64,000 bases of DNA from Klebsiella pneumoniae (GTDB lineage Bacteria; Pseudomonadota; Gammaproteobacteria; Eutrophobiales; Eutrophobiaceae): NCBI GenBank assembly GCA_945878555.1, contig CAMDWI010000003.1, forward strand, positions 62,001 through 126,000. Reading direction: 5' to 3'. Of the stretch, positions 25,184 to 34,384 are shown in pieces. Each line of letters opens with the position of its first letter. Positions within the stretch are counted from its first letter, which is position 1. Position numbers and translations under genes: made by a program. The notes beneath the pieces are model-generated. The model saw only the letters and a list, made by a program, of their open reading frames with translations. It was not told where the DNA came from and did not search any database.

Positions 25184-28100
25184 TCAGGGTTTTGCTTTCA
25201 TCGACTCGGCATACTCCAGCTCGGAGACCAGCTGTTCCGTCTCCGATGCGCGCGCCTTGGAAAACCGTGCCAGCAACATATACAGCACCGGGGTCAGATA
25301 CAAGGTAAACATTGCCGCCAGACCGAGCCCACCAAACACCACCCAGCCTATGGACGAACGCGCCTCGGCACCGGCGCCGCTACCGAGTATCAGTGGCAGT
25401 CCACCCATCACGGTACATAACATCGTCATCGTTACCGGACGCAAGCGGATCACCGCACCGGTCTCAATCGCCTTGCGGATATCATATCCACGGTCGCGTA
25501 ACTGGTCGGCGAACTCCACGACCAGCACGCCGTTCTTCGCCATCAAACCGATCAACATGACCAGGCCTATTTGTGAATAGATATTCAGTGAGGTCCCGGT
25601 CAGGAACAAGGCAAAGATTGCAGCAGCGATACCGAACGGTACCAGCATCATCACCACAATCGCACTGGTGAATCCCTCAAACTGGGCACACAACACCAGA
25701 AACACGACCAGCAAGGCTATGACATAGGTAATGATTACATCGCGCGAGGTCTCCTCAAGCGTAGCGGCATCACCGAGCAGGATCATCGAAACATTGGCAG
25801 GCAACACGTCCGAGGCTATCGCCTTTAACTGCTCAACGGCTGTTTGCAGGGGAAACCCGGGGGTAATATCAAAATCCACCTCGATGGCCCGGCGCTGCGC
25901 TTCGCGCGGTAGCTCAGAAGCGATACCCTCTTCCCGCAACTTGACAACACTCGACAGCGGTAACAGCGTACCCGACTCGGTGTCTACATACAGGTTGACC
26001 AGGTCCGAAGGATCATTGATCTCCTCGGTGGAGGCCTCCAGTAAAATGGGAACAGACTCGTCCTGGATATTCAGGTCAACCACCTCGTCGCCATCTATCA
26101 TGACCCGCAACGTCTCTGCCAGATTGTCCAGATTGATACCGAGATCCGAGGCCCGACGTCTGTCGATTTCCAGCAAAAGCTGCGGCTGGGTAGGCTCATA
26201 GGAGATCTCAGGACCCGACAAGTCTTCTGAAGTCTGCTCAACCGTCGCTGCAAATTTTTTCGCGGCCTCGTAAATCTCTGCATACTCATTACCAATCAAC
26301 GCGACACTGAGCCGGTTACCGCCGCCGCGACCCATACCGAGACTGTTGGAACCGGACACGGAAATCTGCAGGCCCGGGATATGCTCAAACGCACTGCCTA
26401 GCGAACGCATAATCTGTTGTTGGCTGCGATCACGTTCACTCCAGTCAGCCAGAGGGACTATAATCGACCCACGGTTCGGATCGAAGGTACCGACGATTGT
26501 AAAAAGGGATCGGACTTCACCACTATCGACCATCGGTGCCAGAACCTGCTCCACCTTGCGGGTCTGCTGATCCATATATCCAATCCCTACCCCATCTGGC
26601 GCGCTCATATTGACCCTGAACATGCCTCGGTCTTCGGTTGGTACAAGTTCCTGATCCAGCTGTTTGTAAACGGAGAAGGCGCCTACGGCCAGGCACAGTG
26701 CAACCAGTATTGCACTAAATGGATGGTTCAGTGTCTTTGCCAGACTGCGGGAATAGAGTTGTACCAGCAGTGTGCCGAGTCGGCCCATCACGCCTGACGA
26801 GTGCTTTTCCTTATCCATATCGGGCAGTCGTGAGGCCATCGCCGGTACCAGCGTCAGCGAGACAAAACTCGAAATCGCAACGGCAAGGGCGAGCACAAAC
26901 CCGAACTCACGGAACAATCTGCCGGCCGTACCTGGCAGGAAGGCAATTGGTACAAAGACCGACACCAGCACAACAGTTGTGGTAACGACTGCAAAAAATA
27001 CCTGCCGTGTTCCGAGCACAGCGGCAGCACGACCACCCACATGTTGCTTGCGCCGACGCAGGATATTTTCGAGCACTACGATCGCATCATCCACCACCAG
27101 GCCGGTGGCGAGTACCAGTGCAAACAGGGTAAGGATATTAATCGAGAAACCAAACAACCAGATGCCGGCAATCGTACCAATCAATGAGATCGGTATGGCG
27201 ATACTGGGTATCAGGGTAGCCCTGAGCGAACCCATAAACATCCATATCGTGGCGATAACAATCAATACAGTAATCAGCAGGGTGAACAACACTTCCTTGA
27301 CCGAGCTGCGGATAAATTCGGCGTCATCGTTGGTGATAACCAGCTCGACATTATCAAAGCGTTCGTTCAGCTGCTCTACTGTGCGGCGGACATTGTCGGA
27401 GATATCGATCGTGTTTGATTTGGCCTTGCGGATCACACCCATCGCAATAACACTGCGGCCATTCAGCCGGGTATACCGCTGGGCATCCTCTGGGCCAAAA
27501 TAGACCCTGGCCACATCACCGACCCGGGTATTATCACGGATGATCATATTGGCCACCTGTTCGGCTGTGTAGACCGAAGCATCCGCACGCACTACCAGCT
27601 CCTGGCTCTCGGAACGGAAGCTGCCCGCTGGCACATCGAACGGGGCGCGTTGCAAGGTATCGACCACATCCGAAACAGACAGGCCCAGACTGGTCAAGCG
27701 CAATGGATCCACTACTACGCGCAAGACGCGATTGCGCTCACCAAACAACGAGATATCGGCCACGCCTTCTATGGAGATCAGTTCGGGGATGATGTCCTTT
27801 TCGAGAATACGGGTGATGTCTTCTTCGATCAGTGTATCGCTATAGATCGACAGATTCATGATGGGCTGCGAGTCTGAATCCGCCTTGATGATGTTGATCT
27901 CTTCAACCCGGTCCGGTAGTCGCCTTTGCACCCGACTGACGGCCTCGCGCACATCGGACGCGGCATAATCCAGGTCAGAGCCGGGCTGGAACTCGATCCG
28001 GATACGCGACACGTTTTCCTCTGAGCTTGAGCTGATATTCTTTACACCGGACACACGAGCCACCGCCCCTTCGATGACGCTCGTCACCTCCGTGTCTATC

Positions 28101-28291
28101 GTCTCCGGAGACGCCCCGGGGTAGATGACAAAAACACTGACCACAGGATAATCAACATCGGGCAATTCACGTACTTCAACCAGATTTATAGCTGCCAGAC
28201 CCGCCAGCGCAATCAGCAGGTTTGCCACCATCACCAGTACCGGGCGACGTATACTCAGGCCGGGCAAGTCATTGATATCAACTGACATCAT
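25184..28291 (-). CDS. RND-family efflux transporter permease
   Basis: A 1035-residue inner-membrane pump of the hydrophobe/amphiphile RND type. It has the N-terminal membrane helix, two large periplasmic loops and the two six-helix bundles. The conserved proton-relay segment GLVVDDAIVVLENILRR in the first half and the repeat GLMAKNGVLVVEFADQLR in the second half are clear. With the adaptor upstream, and probably an outer-membrane channel encoded elsewhere, it would expel drugs or lipophilic compounds. Substrates are unknown. The ATG at 28289-28291 overlaps the adaptor stop by one base. Confidence 0.93.
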   Translation of the reverse strand: MMSVDINDLPGLSIRRPVLVMVANLLIALAGLAAINLVEVRELPDVDYPVVSVFVIYPGASPETIDTEVTSVIEGAVARVSGVKNISSSSEENVSRIRIEFQPGSDLDYAASDVREAVSRVQRRLPDRVEEINIIKADSDSQPIMNLSIYSDTLIEEDITRILEKDIIPELISIEGVADISLFGERNRVLRVVVDPLRLTSLGLSVSDVVDTLQRAPFDVPAGSFRSESQELVVRADASVYTAEQVANMIIRDNTRVGDVARVYFGPEDAQRYTRLNGRSVIAMGVIRKAKSNTIDISDNVRRTVEQLNERFDNVELVITNDDAEFIRSSVKEVLFTLLITVLIVIATIWMFMGSLRATLIPSIAIPISLIGTIAGIWLFGFSINILTLFALVLATGLVVDDAIVVLENILRRRKQHVGGRAAAVLGTRQVFFAVVTTTVVLVSVFVPIAFLPGTAGRLFREFGFVLALAVAISSFVSLTLVPAMASRLPDMDKEKHSSGVMGRLGTLLVQLYSRSLAKTLNHPFSAILVALCLAVGAFSVYKQLDQELVPTEDRGMFRVNMSAPDGVGIGYMDQQTRKVEQVLAPMVDSGEVRSLFTIVGTFDPNRGSIIVPLADWSERDRSQQQIMRSLGSAFEHIPGLQISVSGSNSLGMGRGGGNRLSVALIGNEYAEIYEAAKKFAATVEQTSEDLSGPEISYEPTQPQLLLEIDRRRASDLGINLDNLAETLRVMIDGDEVVDLNIQDESVPILLEASTEEINDPSDLVNLYVDTESGTLLPLSSVVKLREEGIASELPREAQRRAIEVDFDITPGFPLQTAVEQLKAIASDVLPANVSMILLGDAATLEETSRDVIITYVIALLVVFLVLCAQFEGFTSAIVVMMLVPFGIAAAIFALFLTGTSLNIYSQIGLVMLIGLMAKNGVLVVEFADQLRDRGYDIRKAIETGAVIRLRPVTMTMLCTVMGGLPLILGSGAGAEARSSIGWVVFGGLGLAAMFTLYLTPVLYMLLARFSKARASETEQLVSELEYAESMKAKP

Positions 28292-29373
28292 CAACTCTCG
28301 ATTTTTACGGTCCGGTCCATCTGTTCGTAGTCACCCTTTTCACGCACGGTATGTTCAACCTTGATACCTTCATACATACGCTGTACACCCTCAACCACGA
28401 TCAGGTCGGCTTCTGCGAGAGCCGCCTCAACAAGCACCTGTCCCTGTTGACGCTGGATGATGCGCACCGGTATCCGGCTGGCCTGGCCCGTGCTGACCCG
28501 CCACACGTGTGAACCATCGGCGCCCCACTGTACTGCTATTTCGGGCAAAACGGGGAACGACTTGCCGCGTATATCCAGCTGCACCCTGAAACTCATGCCG
28601 GGCCTGAGATTGTCGTCCTGGTTGTCTACGTTCGCACGCACTGTGAATGTCCTGGTCAGCGGATCGATACGGCTGCCGATATCTACGACCATACCCTGTG
28701 CCGCCGTGGCTTCATCATTCCATGGATTGATGGCTATCTGTTCACCTGCCTTCAACGTACCAACCATGATCTCAGGAACTTCAAAACTGATCAGCAGGGC
28801 ATCCCGGTTATCTATTGTGGTAATGACTGTCGACTGATCTACACGGTCACCCGGATCAATCCCGGCTATGCCAACGTAGCCGGCAAACGGTGCGCGAACC
28901 GTCCTGTCATCCAGCGCAATCTGCGCCTGCTGCAGTTCTACCTCGGCTGTTTCCAGTGCTGTCCTGGCCGCATCCAGCACGGTGGGTAATATGGCACCGC
29001 TGCCTGCTGTACGCTCATATCGCTCAAATAATTTTTTTGCATCTTCACGTCTTATTCTGGCGAGTTCGAGTGCAAGCTTCTCGGTGCGGGCATCAAGCTG
29101 TACCAGCACATCACCCTTGTTGACACGCTGGCCAGGCCCGAAGTTGACGGCAACCACCTCACCCGAGGTCTTCGGTGTTATTGTGACAGACTGTATGGCG
29201 CGCGAGGTACCAACCGCCTCGATACGGGTCAGCTCATCGGAAAAACGGACCTGTTCAACCACCACGGTCACTGTTTTGTCAGCACCGCGCTCCCGGCCGG
29301 TATCTGCGGGTTCATTCGTACATCCGGCCAGAACAAACAAGCCTGCGAGGGCAATACCTGCAACTCTGAACAT
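28291..29373 (-). CDS. RND efflux periplasmic adaptor (membrane fusion lipoprotein)
   Basis: A 360-residue adaptor with a lipoprotein signal, MFRVAGIALAGLFVLAGC (C18 lipidated). Barrel-sandwich halves flank a short helical hairpin (ALELARIRREDAKKLFERY), followed by a beta-barrel domain typical of HlyD/AcrA-like proteins. It bridges the RND permease and an outer-membrane channel. The ATG at 29373 with a GGAA site is preferred over the ATG at 29382. No TolC-like gene is adjacent. Confidence 0.9.
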   Translation of the reverse strand: MFRVAGIALAGLFVLAGCTNEPADTGRERGADKTVTVVVEQVRFSDELTRIEAVGTSRAIQSVTITPKTSGEVVAVNFGPGQRVNKGDVLVQLDARTEKLALELARIRREDAKKLFERYERTAGSGAILPTVLDAARTALETAEVELQQAQIALDDRTVRAPFAGYVGIAGIDPGDRVDQSTVITTIDNRDALLISFEVPEIMVGTLKAGEQIAINPWNDEATAAQGMVVDIGSRIDPLTRTFTVRANVDNQDDNLRPGMSFRVQLDIRGKSFPVLPEIAVQWGADGSHVWRVSTGQASRIPVRIIQRQQGQVLVEAALAEADLIVVEGVQRMYEGIKVEHTVREKGDYEQMDRTVKIES

Positions 29374-29817
29374 ATTTTCCATCTTCTGTAGTAGTACCGG
29401 GACTAGATATTTATCATCAATAAAGGCGACGACCTGCATGCATCTTAACCGCTGGAGGCCACAGGAAGAATCCATTGCGGGCCTGACAGACCAACATTCA
29501 CAATAAATCCACTTTTGTGGGTGTTTATGTCCACAACATGCACGATTCCATCGTAATGTACTACTCGTGAAATAGCTGTGAAATTAATGCCGGCATGACG
29601 CCTGTTTTATGAATAACACTGGACACTTATTGCGAACTGTCCCGGGTCCGGGACCGTAAAACCGGCAATCACAGTTAATCTGGTTTGCACCAAAACAGAC
29701 TTGATGCACCAATGTATGATTTCCGTGGGTATTCTGCGCAGTTTGAGGCGCAGGCAGAAGTTTCCCCGCCGCGATGTTTTCGGCCCGGGGACGGGTCTCT
29801 TACAGCCTTTGATCCAA
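29374..29817. other. Intergenic region between the efflux and sphingolipid operons
   Basis: About 440 bases with no convincing gene on either strand. The left part must hold the promoter of the efflux operon and the right part lies after the end of the spt-like gene. A tight inverted repeat, GTCCCGG/CCGGGAC, is at 29639-29654, and a weaker one, CTGCGC/GCGCAG, is at 29734-29753. Neither is followed by a T-run, so termination is uncertain. No standard promoter pair could be chosen with confidence. Confidence 0.4.
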
Positions 29818-31002
29818 TCAGCGGGACAGACTAACCAGCTCGGTAAATGCGCTGCACAGTTTCTCTATCTGTTCCGGTGTATGTGCTGCGCTGAGGCTGC
29901 AACGTATCAGCGGTCTGCCGTCCGGTGCGGCCGGTGGGAAGATCAGGTTCACGTAAACCCCTAGCTCCATTAACGCACTCCACAAGGTCACAGCCTGTGG
30001 TGGCGTATCGAGCTGGGCAGCAATTACCGGACCGGGTACCGGTCCGACCCGATATCCCTGTTCTTTCAGACAACTATAGAGCCGGTTTGCATTTTGCCAG
30101 AGGCGTTCACGTAAATGGGTACCGTCACGCAGCAGTATCAGTGCCGCACGCGCAGAGGCTATGTTCGATGGCGATGGAGATGCAGTAAATATATAGGGCC
30201 GACTCAGATATCGCATCAAATCGAGTTGTTCATGATTACTGACGCAATAGCCGCCGATACTGCCGAGACTCTTGCTGAATGTACCGGTGATAAAGTCGAC
30301 CTGATCGGTCACACCGGTCTCCTCTACCAGTCCCTGCCCGGTCTTGCCGAGCACGCCCAGCGAGTGTGCTTCATCGATCAGCATATATGCGCCATGGGCC
30401 TTCGTGACCTTGACCATTTCCGGCAATGGCGCCTTGTCACCGAGCATGCTGTAGATGCCTTCAACAATAACCAGTGTTGAACGTGCCCGATCACCCAGGC
30501 GGGCGAGCCGCTTGTCTAGATCAGCGGCATCATTGTGGCGGAACCGGATCACTTCAGCGCCACTCAGTCGACACCCGTCATAGATGCTGGCATGACAATG
30601 TGCATCTATCATCAATACATCACCCTGACCTGCCAGGCCGGAAATCGTGCCGAGATTGGCCTGATATCCGGTTGAAAAGACCACGGCATGTTTACAGTTA
30701 TAAAATTCTGCAAACTCCCTTTCCAGTGCGCGGTGGCCGTCGTAATTTCCATTGGCCATTCGGGATCCGGTCGTGCCGGTACCTTCTTCATCTATCGCCT
30801 TGTGTGCCGCAGCGAGACATTCCGGCGCAAACGTCAGTCCGAGATAATTGTTCGTACCTGCCAGTAATACGCGTTTGCCACCGATACTGGCCTCGGTTGC
30901 TGAATACATTTTTTCTATCGGTGTGCCGAAGATCGATGGACGGATCTCGAGCAAGGCCTTGCGGTCATCACCAAACGCGGAAAATTTATCAAACAGATCC
31001 AT
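29818..31002 (-). CDS. spt: Serine palmitoyltransferase-like alpha-oxoamine synthase
   Basis: A 394-residue PLP enzyme of the alpha-oxoamine synthase family (SPT, BioF, KBL, HemA). The PLP lysine is K244 in TFSKSLGSIGGY; D210 and H213 are in LIDEAHSLG; and the stacking histidine is H137. A dedicated acyl carrier protein gene overlaps it by one base. It is followed upstream by an oxidoreductase and an acyl-ACP synthetase, the set known from bacterial ceramide synthesis. It would condense serine with an acyl thioester to 3-keto-sphinganine. BioF or KBL are alternatives, but no biotin or threonine genes are nearby. Confidence 0.8.
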   Translation of the reverse strand: MDLFDKFSAFGDDRKALLEIRPSIFGTPIEKMYSATEASIGGKRVLLAGTNNYLGLTFAPECLAAAHKAIDEEGTGTTGSRMANGNYDGHRALEREFAEFYNCKHAVVFSTGYQANLGTISGLAGQGDVLMIDAHCHASIYDGCRLSGAEVIRFRHNDAADLDKRLARLGDRARSTLVIVEGIYSMLGDKAPLPEMVKVTKAHGAYMLIDEAHSLGVLGKTGQGLVEETGVTDQVDFITGTFSKSLGSIGGYCVSNHEQLDLMRYLSRPYIFTASPSPSNIASARAALILLRDGTHLRERLWQNANRLYSCLKEQGYRVGPVPGPVIAAQLDTPPQAVTLWSALMELGVYVNLIFPPAAPDGRPLIRCSLSAAHTPEQIEKLCSAFTELVSLSR

Positions 31003-31253
31003 TATTTTTCTGACTCTATACGTTCAATCATACGGGCAAGATCACTGACCAGCTGCACTTCTGCCATCAGGTTAAGCGGAATGGAAATATCAAACTCATC
31101 CTCGATTTCCATAATCAAATCCAGAATCTTCACTGAATCAAGCGCAAACTGATCCACCAGGTTGGAATCGGGACGAATCTCGATCCCTGGCCCGGCAATG
31201 CGCTCAAGATGTGTGATTATCCTTTGCAGTGTATTTTCATAATTGTCTGTCAT
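31002..31253 (-). CDS. Acyl carrier protein of the sphingolipid operon
   Basis: An 83-residue acyl carrier protein. The phosphopantetheine site is S40 in DQFALDSVKILDL, and the rest folds as an acidic four-helix bundle. Start at the ATG at 31251-31253; upstream in-frame codons overlap the preceding gene and are not conserved. Its stop and the spt-like start share the A of TAATG. A pathway-specific ACP beside an Spt matches the known bacterial ceramide gene set, in which it delivers the acyl chain to Spt. Confidence 0.88.
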   Translation of the reverse strand: MTDNYENTLQRIITHLERIAGPGIEIRPDSNLVDQFALDSVKILDLIMEIEDEFDISIPLNLMAEVQLVSDLARMIERIESEK

Positions 31254-31263
31254 ATCAATCCCG

Positions 31264-32190
31264 TCACTGTAGGTCCACAGGCAACACTGCCTCGTGTAAC
31301 GCATCCTGTAATCGTCTCTTCGGCCGCCAGCCCGTCGCCCTCGTCAGCTTGTCTGTATCGCATACCCAGTCGGGATGCTGTAATTCACGTACCTTGCCTG
31401 GCGTCAACATCGGTGAATAACGGAACAAACGTGCCAGTGCAAGGTTCACTCTGGCGACTGCACGGATAATGCTGACAGGGACAGGCAGACTGTGTACCGG
31501 TCGTGTCCAGACCTGGCTGGCAATTCGTTTTACGGCGTCGTGATCATATCCCCCGGGCGTCCCGTCATCAAGCTCATAGATTCCGGGTACCGGTGCGTCC
31601 GCATTCAGCCAGGACAGTATCGCCTCGACCAGATCATCAACATACAACAGGCCGAACCTTGAGGATTTCGCTCCTGTCAGTGGTAATACGCCCATGCGTG
31701 TCGCACGAAATAACGGGGCCATCTCGCGATCACCTGGTCCATAAACGGCGGTTGGTCGAAATACGGTCCACGGGATCATGCCAGCGTGTTTTATCAGATA
31801 TTGTTCTGCCTGGTACTTGCTGTCTGCGTACCATGACAGTTGTGGTTCACGTGCTGCCAGCGAGGACACCAGCAAAAACCGTGCATATGGAGCGCGGCTG
31901 GTTACCGCATCCAGCAGATTGGCGGTACCATCAAGATTGGTCTTCAGGAAGTCTGCGGATGAACTGCCACGGACGCGCCCGGCGCAGTGAATTACATAAT
32001 CTGTTTCAGCAACGAGTCGAGCCAGCGCCTCTTTATCTTCCAGCGTGCCGGTAATCCAGTGCAGGTTTTTACTGTGAGTTTGTGGCTTGCGTGCCAGTGC
32101 GCGGACTTCCCAGCCCGCCGTGGTCAATCTGTGTATCAGGTTTTTGCCGATGAAACCGGTGGCGCCGGTGACCGCCACGCGTCCTGACAT
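31264..32190 (-). CDS. NAD-dependent epimerase/dehydratase-fold oxidoreductase, probable ceramide reductase
   Basis: A 308-residue extended short-chain dehydrogenase. The Rossmann motif GATGFIG is at 9-15, and the catalytic tyrosine and lysine are in YADSKYQAEQ. In bacterial ceramide clusters a protein of this family reduces the 3-keto group, reportedly after N-acylation. Here it lies between the acyl-ACP synthetase (3-nt gap) and the ACP (10-nt gap), supporting that role. Sequence alone cannot exclude a sugar-nucleotide substrate; the context makes lipid reduction more likely. Confidence 0.72.
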   Translation of the reverse strand: MSGRVAVTGATGFIGKNLIHRLTTAGWEVRALARKPQTHSKNLHWITGTLEDKEALARLVAETDYVIHCAGRVRGSSSADFLKTNLDGTANLLDAVTSRAPYARFLLVSSLAAREPQLSWYADSKYQAEQYLIKHAGMIPWTVFRPTAVYGPGDREMAPLFRATRMGVLPLTGAKSSRFGLLYVDDLVEAILSWLNADAPVPGIYELDDGTPGGYDHDAVKRIASQVWTRPVHSLPVPVSIIRAVARVNLALARLFRYSPMLTPGKVRELQHPDWVCDTDKLTRATGWRPKRRLQDALHEAVLPVDLQ

Positions 32191-32193
32191 GTA

Positions 32194-33990
32194 TCAGTAA
32201 CGGACGTCCGGCTGGGCTGATTGCAGGCTGCTGGCGAATCCGGTCCTTTGCATGAATCCCTGACACGCGGCCGCGCGTGACAGTTTTCCTGAAGAGGTAC
32301 GCGGAAGTGTATGTGGCGGCACAAGCTCAACCAGACAATGTACGCCGAATGCAGTGTATACCAGTCTTTGTAATCGGCTCATCAGGGCCTGACGTTCCTG
32401 AACAGCTGTCAGGCGGCATTCAATGACAAGCACCACGGTTGAAACACCGTTTGCATCAACAACGGCAAACGCCGAGGTCTCGCGCGTCCTGATCTCAGGC
32501 TGTTGCTCCGCAATTTCTTCAATGTCCTGGGCGCGAATATTACGACCATTGATGATGATAATGTCCTTGTGACGACCCGTCAGATACAGGTTACCCTCAG
32601 AGACAAAACCAAGGTCACCGGTGTCCATCCAGTTGTCAGGCTTCATTACCCGGTTGGTAGTCTCCGGGTCATTGATATACCCCGACATGATACTGGGTCC
32701 TTTCAGCATGACGCGACCCACACGCAGATCCGGCAAGGCCTGACCCTGATCATCGACTATCGAGACAAAGTGGCCCGGCAAGGGTCTGCCACAATTGACA
32801 AATTCGTTATGTTTTCTACTGTCTGCCTGTACACGCACAGCAACCCCACGATCAGCCAGCGCCTCAGTATCTACCTTCATCACGTCCAGGCCTGTGCCCA
32901 CCTTTGAGAAGGTCACTGCGAGGGATGCTTCAGCAAGTCCGTAACAGGGCAGGAAAGCCGACGGGTTGAATCCGACGGATTCAAATTTGCTTGCGAAATT
33001 TTTCAGTACATCAGGCCGGATCATCTCGGCGCCAATACCGGCAGCACGCCAGCTGCTCAGATCCAGACCTTCCAGATCCGCGCTACGTACCCTGAGGGCA
33101 CACAGCTCCAGGCCAAAAGGCGGACAAAATGCGATCGTGCAACGGTTACGGCTGATTAATCTGAGCCACTGGATTGGACGTACGGCGAAATCGCGGGTGC
33201 GCAGAAAATCTACTGACAACTGCGAGACCAGCGGTGACAGGACCAGCCCGATCAGTCCCATATCATGATAAAACGGCAACCAGGATGCACAACGATCACT
33301 CGGGTATATGGCAAGCCCGTCACGGACAATACCTTGCAGGTTACTCATTACGGCCAATTCGGTGATGATGACACCCTGCGGTGCGCGGGTACTGCCGGAG
33401 GTAAACTGCAGATAGGCAATCTCGTCGCGCCGACTCTTTTGCATCGGCAAATCCGATTCGGGCAGCTGGGCGAGCTGTCCCGGTGTACCGGTCCAGCGCA
33501 CACTCTCGACTTCCCGGCTGGCCTCTTCAAGAAACGATATAAATTCCTTGTTTGCAATTGCCATGCTGGCATTGCTGATACTGAGCATGCCGCGTAACTG
33601 CCGGACATAGATGTCGTGGCTACCCAGATTGACCGGGATAGGCATCGCAAATGGAACCAGCCCTGCATAGCGGCAGGCAAAAAACAGGATGATAAATTCG
33701 GGTGAAGTGTCTGCAATAATCGCGATGTTTTCGCCGCGTTTCAGGCCAAGACCGAGCAGACGTCTTGCTGTTGAAAGCGCGTCCTGGCGTAGCTGCTTGT
33801 AGGTAAGCACCTGCCTGAGTACGCCACGGGCATCATAAAAGTTGTATCCGGTCGACCCTGTTGCAGCATAGTCGAGCGCATCCGTCAGAGTCTCGAAGTC
33901 CGCCAGTCGCTGCGACAAGGTGTTCAGCGTGCCGGTTGGTTCCAGAACCACAGATGTTTCGCTTGAAAGCTGATCACCTTCAGTATGCAC
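32194..33990 (-). CDS. Fatty acyl-AMP ligase / acyl-ACP synthetase
   Basis: A 598-residue adenylating enzyme of the fatty acyl-AMP ligase type. The phosphate-binding loop is FTSGSTRAPQGV, followed by WLPFYHDMGLIG as in FAALs, YGLAEASLAVTF, the hinge WMDTGDLGF...GRHKDIIIINGRN, and the catalytic lysine in LPRTSSGKLSR. It should activate a fatty acid and load the ACP encoded in the same operon. The GTG at 33988-33990 with a GGAG site 9 nt upstream is preferred; a TTG at 34005 is possible. A strong hairpin covers this start. Confidence 0.85.
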   Translation of the reverse strand: MHTEGDQLSSETSVVLEPTGTLNTLSQRLADFETLTDALDYAATGSTGYNFYDARGVLRQVLTYKQLRQDALSTARRLLGLGLKRGENIAIIADTSPEFIILFFACRYAGLVPFAMPIPVNLGSHDIYVRQLRGMLSISNASMAIANKEFISFLEEASREVESVRWTGTPGQLAQLPESDLPMQKSRRDEIAYLQFTSGSTRAPQGVIITELAVMSNLQGIVRDGLAIYPSDRCASWLPFYHDMGLIGLVLSPLVSQLSVDFLRTRDFAVRPIQWLRLISRNRCTIAFCPPFGLELCALRVRSADLEGLDLSSWRAAGIGAEMIRPDVLKNFASKFESVGFNPSAFLPCYGLAEASLAVTFSKVGTGLDVMKVDTEALADRGVAVRVQADSRKHNEFVNCGRPLPGHFVSIVDDQGQALPDLRVGRVMLKGPSIMSGYINDPETTNRVMKPDNWMDTGDLGFVSEGNLYLTGRHKDIIIINGRNIRAQDIEEIAEQQPEIRTRETSAFAVVDANGVSTVVLVIECRLTAVQERQALMSRLQRLVYTAFGVHCLVELVPPHTLPRTSSGKLSRAAACQGFMQRTGFASSLQSAQPDVRY

Positions 33991-33996
33991 TGAAGG
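33977..33996 (-). promoter_or_regulatory. Hairpin over the start codon of the acyl-ACP synthetase gene
   Basis: CCTTCAGT and ACTGAAGG are perfect 8-bp arms around a 4-base loop. In the minus-strand transcript the 5' arm begins 4 nt after the GGAG ribosome site and contains the first base of the GTG start codon, so folding could limit translation of the operon's first gene. Confidence 0.5.
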
Positions 33997-34384
33997 CGTC
34001 TCCAATTTACTTATTTCTGAGATCAGAGTTAATACTCCCCATACAAATGTGTTCTATCCCGCTGATAATATAAAAGATTTATATGCAGTATTCCAGTATT
34101 TCTTCGTTTGGTTACTCATCCGGGACACAGGCAGAGACATTACATGTTCTGCAACGCCAATTTTACCAAAAACGCGGAGTTTAAAGTATTCTGCATATGT
34201 GATGCCAGCATTATTTAACAGCCTGATAACATACCACGCCCACTTGCGGACCAGGGGCTACCACACCCGCTGAATCCACAAGTGACAATTGTCTTGTATC
34301 TGGCGTGTTATCCTCCCTGTTTTCGCGGTTGATCTGGATATTTATGTTATTCTTGCCAGCATTTTTCATCTTCTGGACAGCATC
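33997..34384. promoter_or_regulatory. Divergent control region of the two sphingolipid operons
   Basis: About 390 bases, A/T-rich in the middle, separate the leftward synthesis operon from the rightward ceramide-synthase/transport operon. No other gene is supported. Both promoters should lie here, but no -35/-10 pair stands out enough to name. The shared region suggests joint control of synthesis and transport. Confidence 0.5.

Noticed and set aside
29639-29654. GTCCCGG/CCGGGAC as a terminator of the sphingolipid or efflux operon
   Set aside because: The two-base loop is too tight, no T-run follows on either strand, and it is 180 bp from the nearest gene end.
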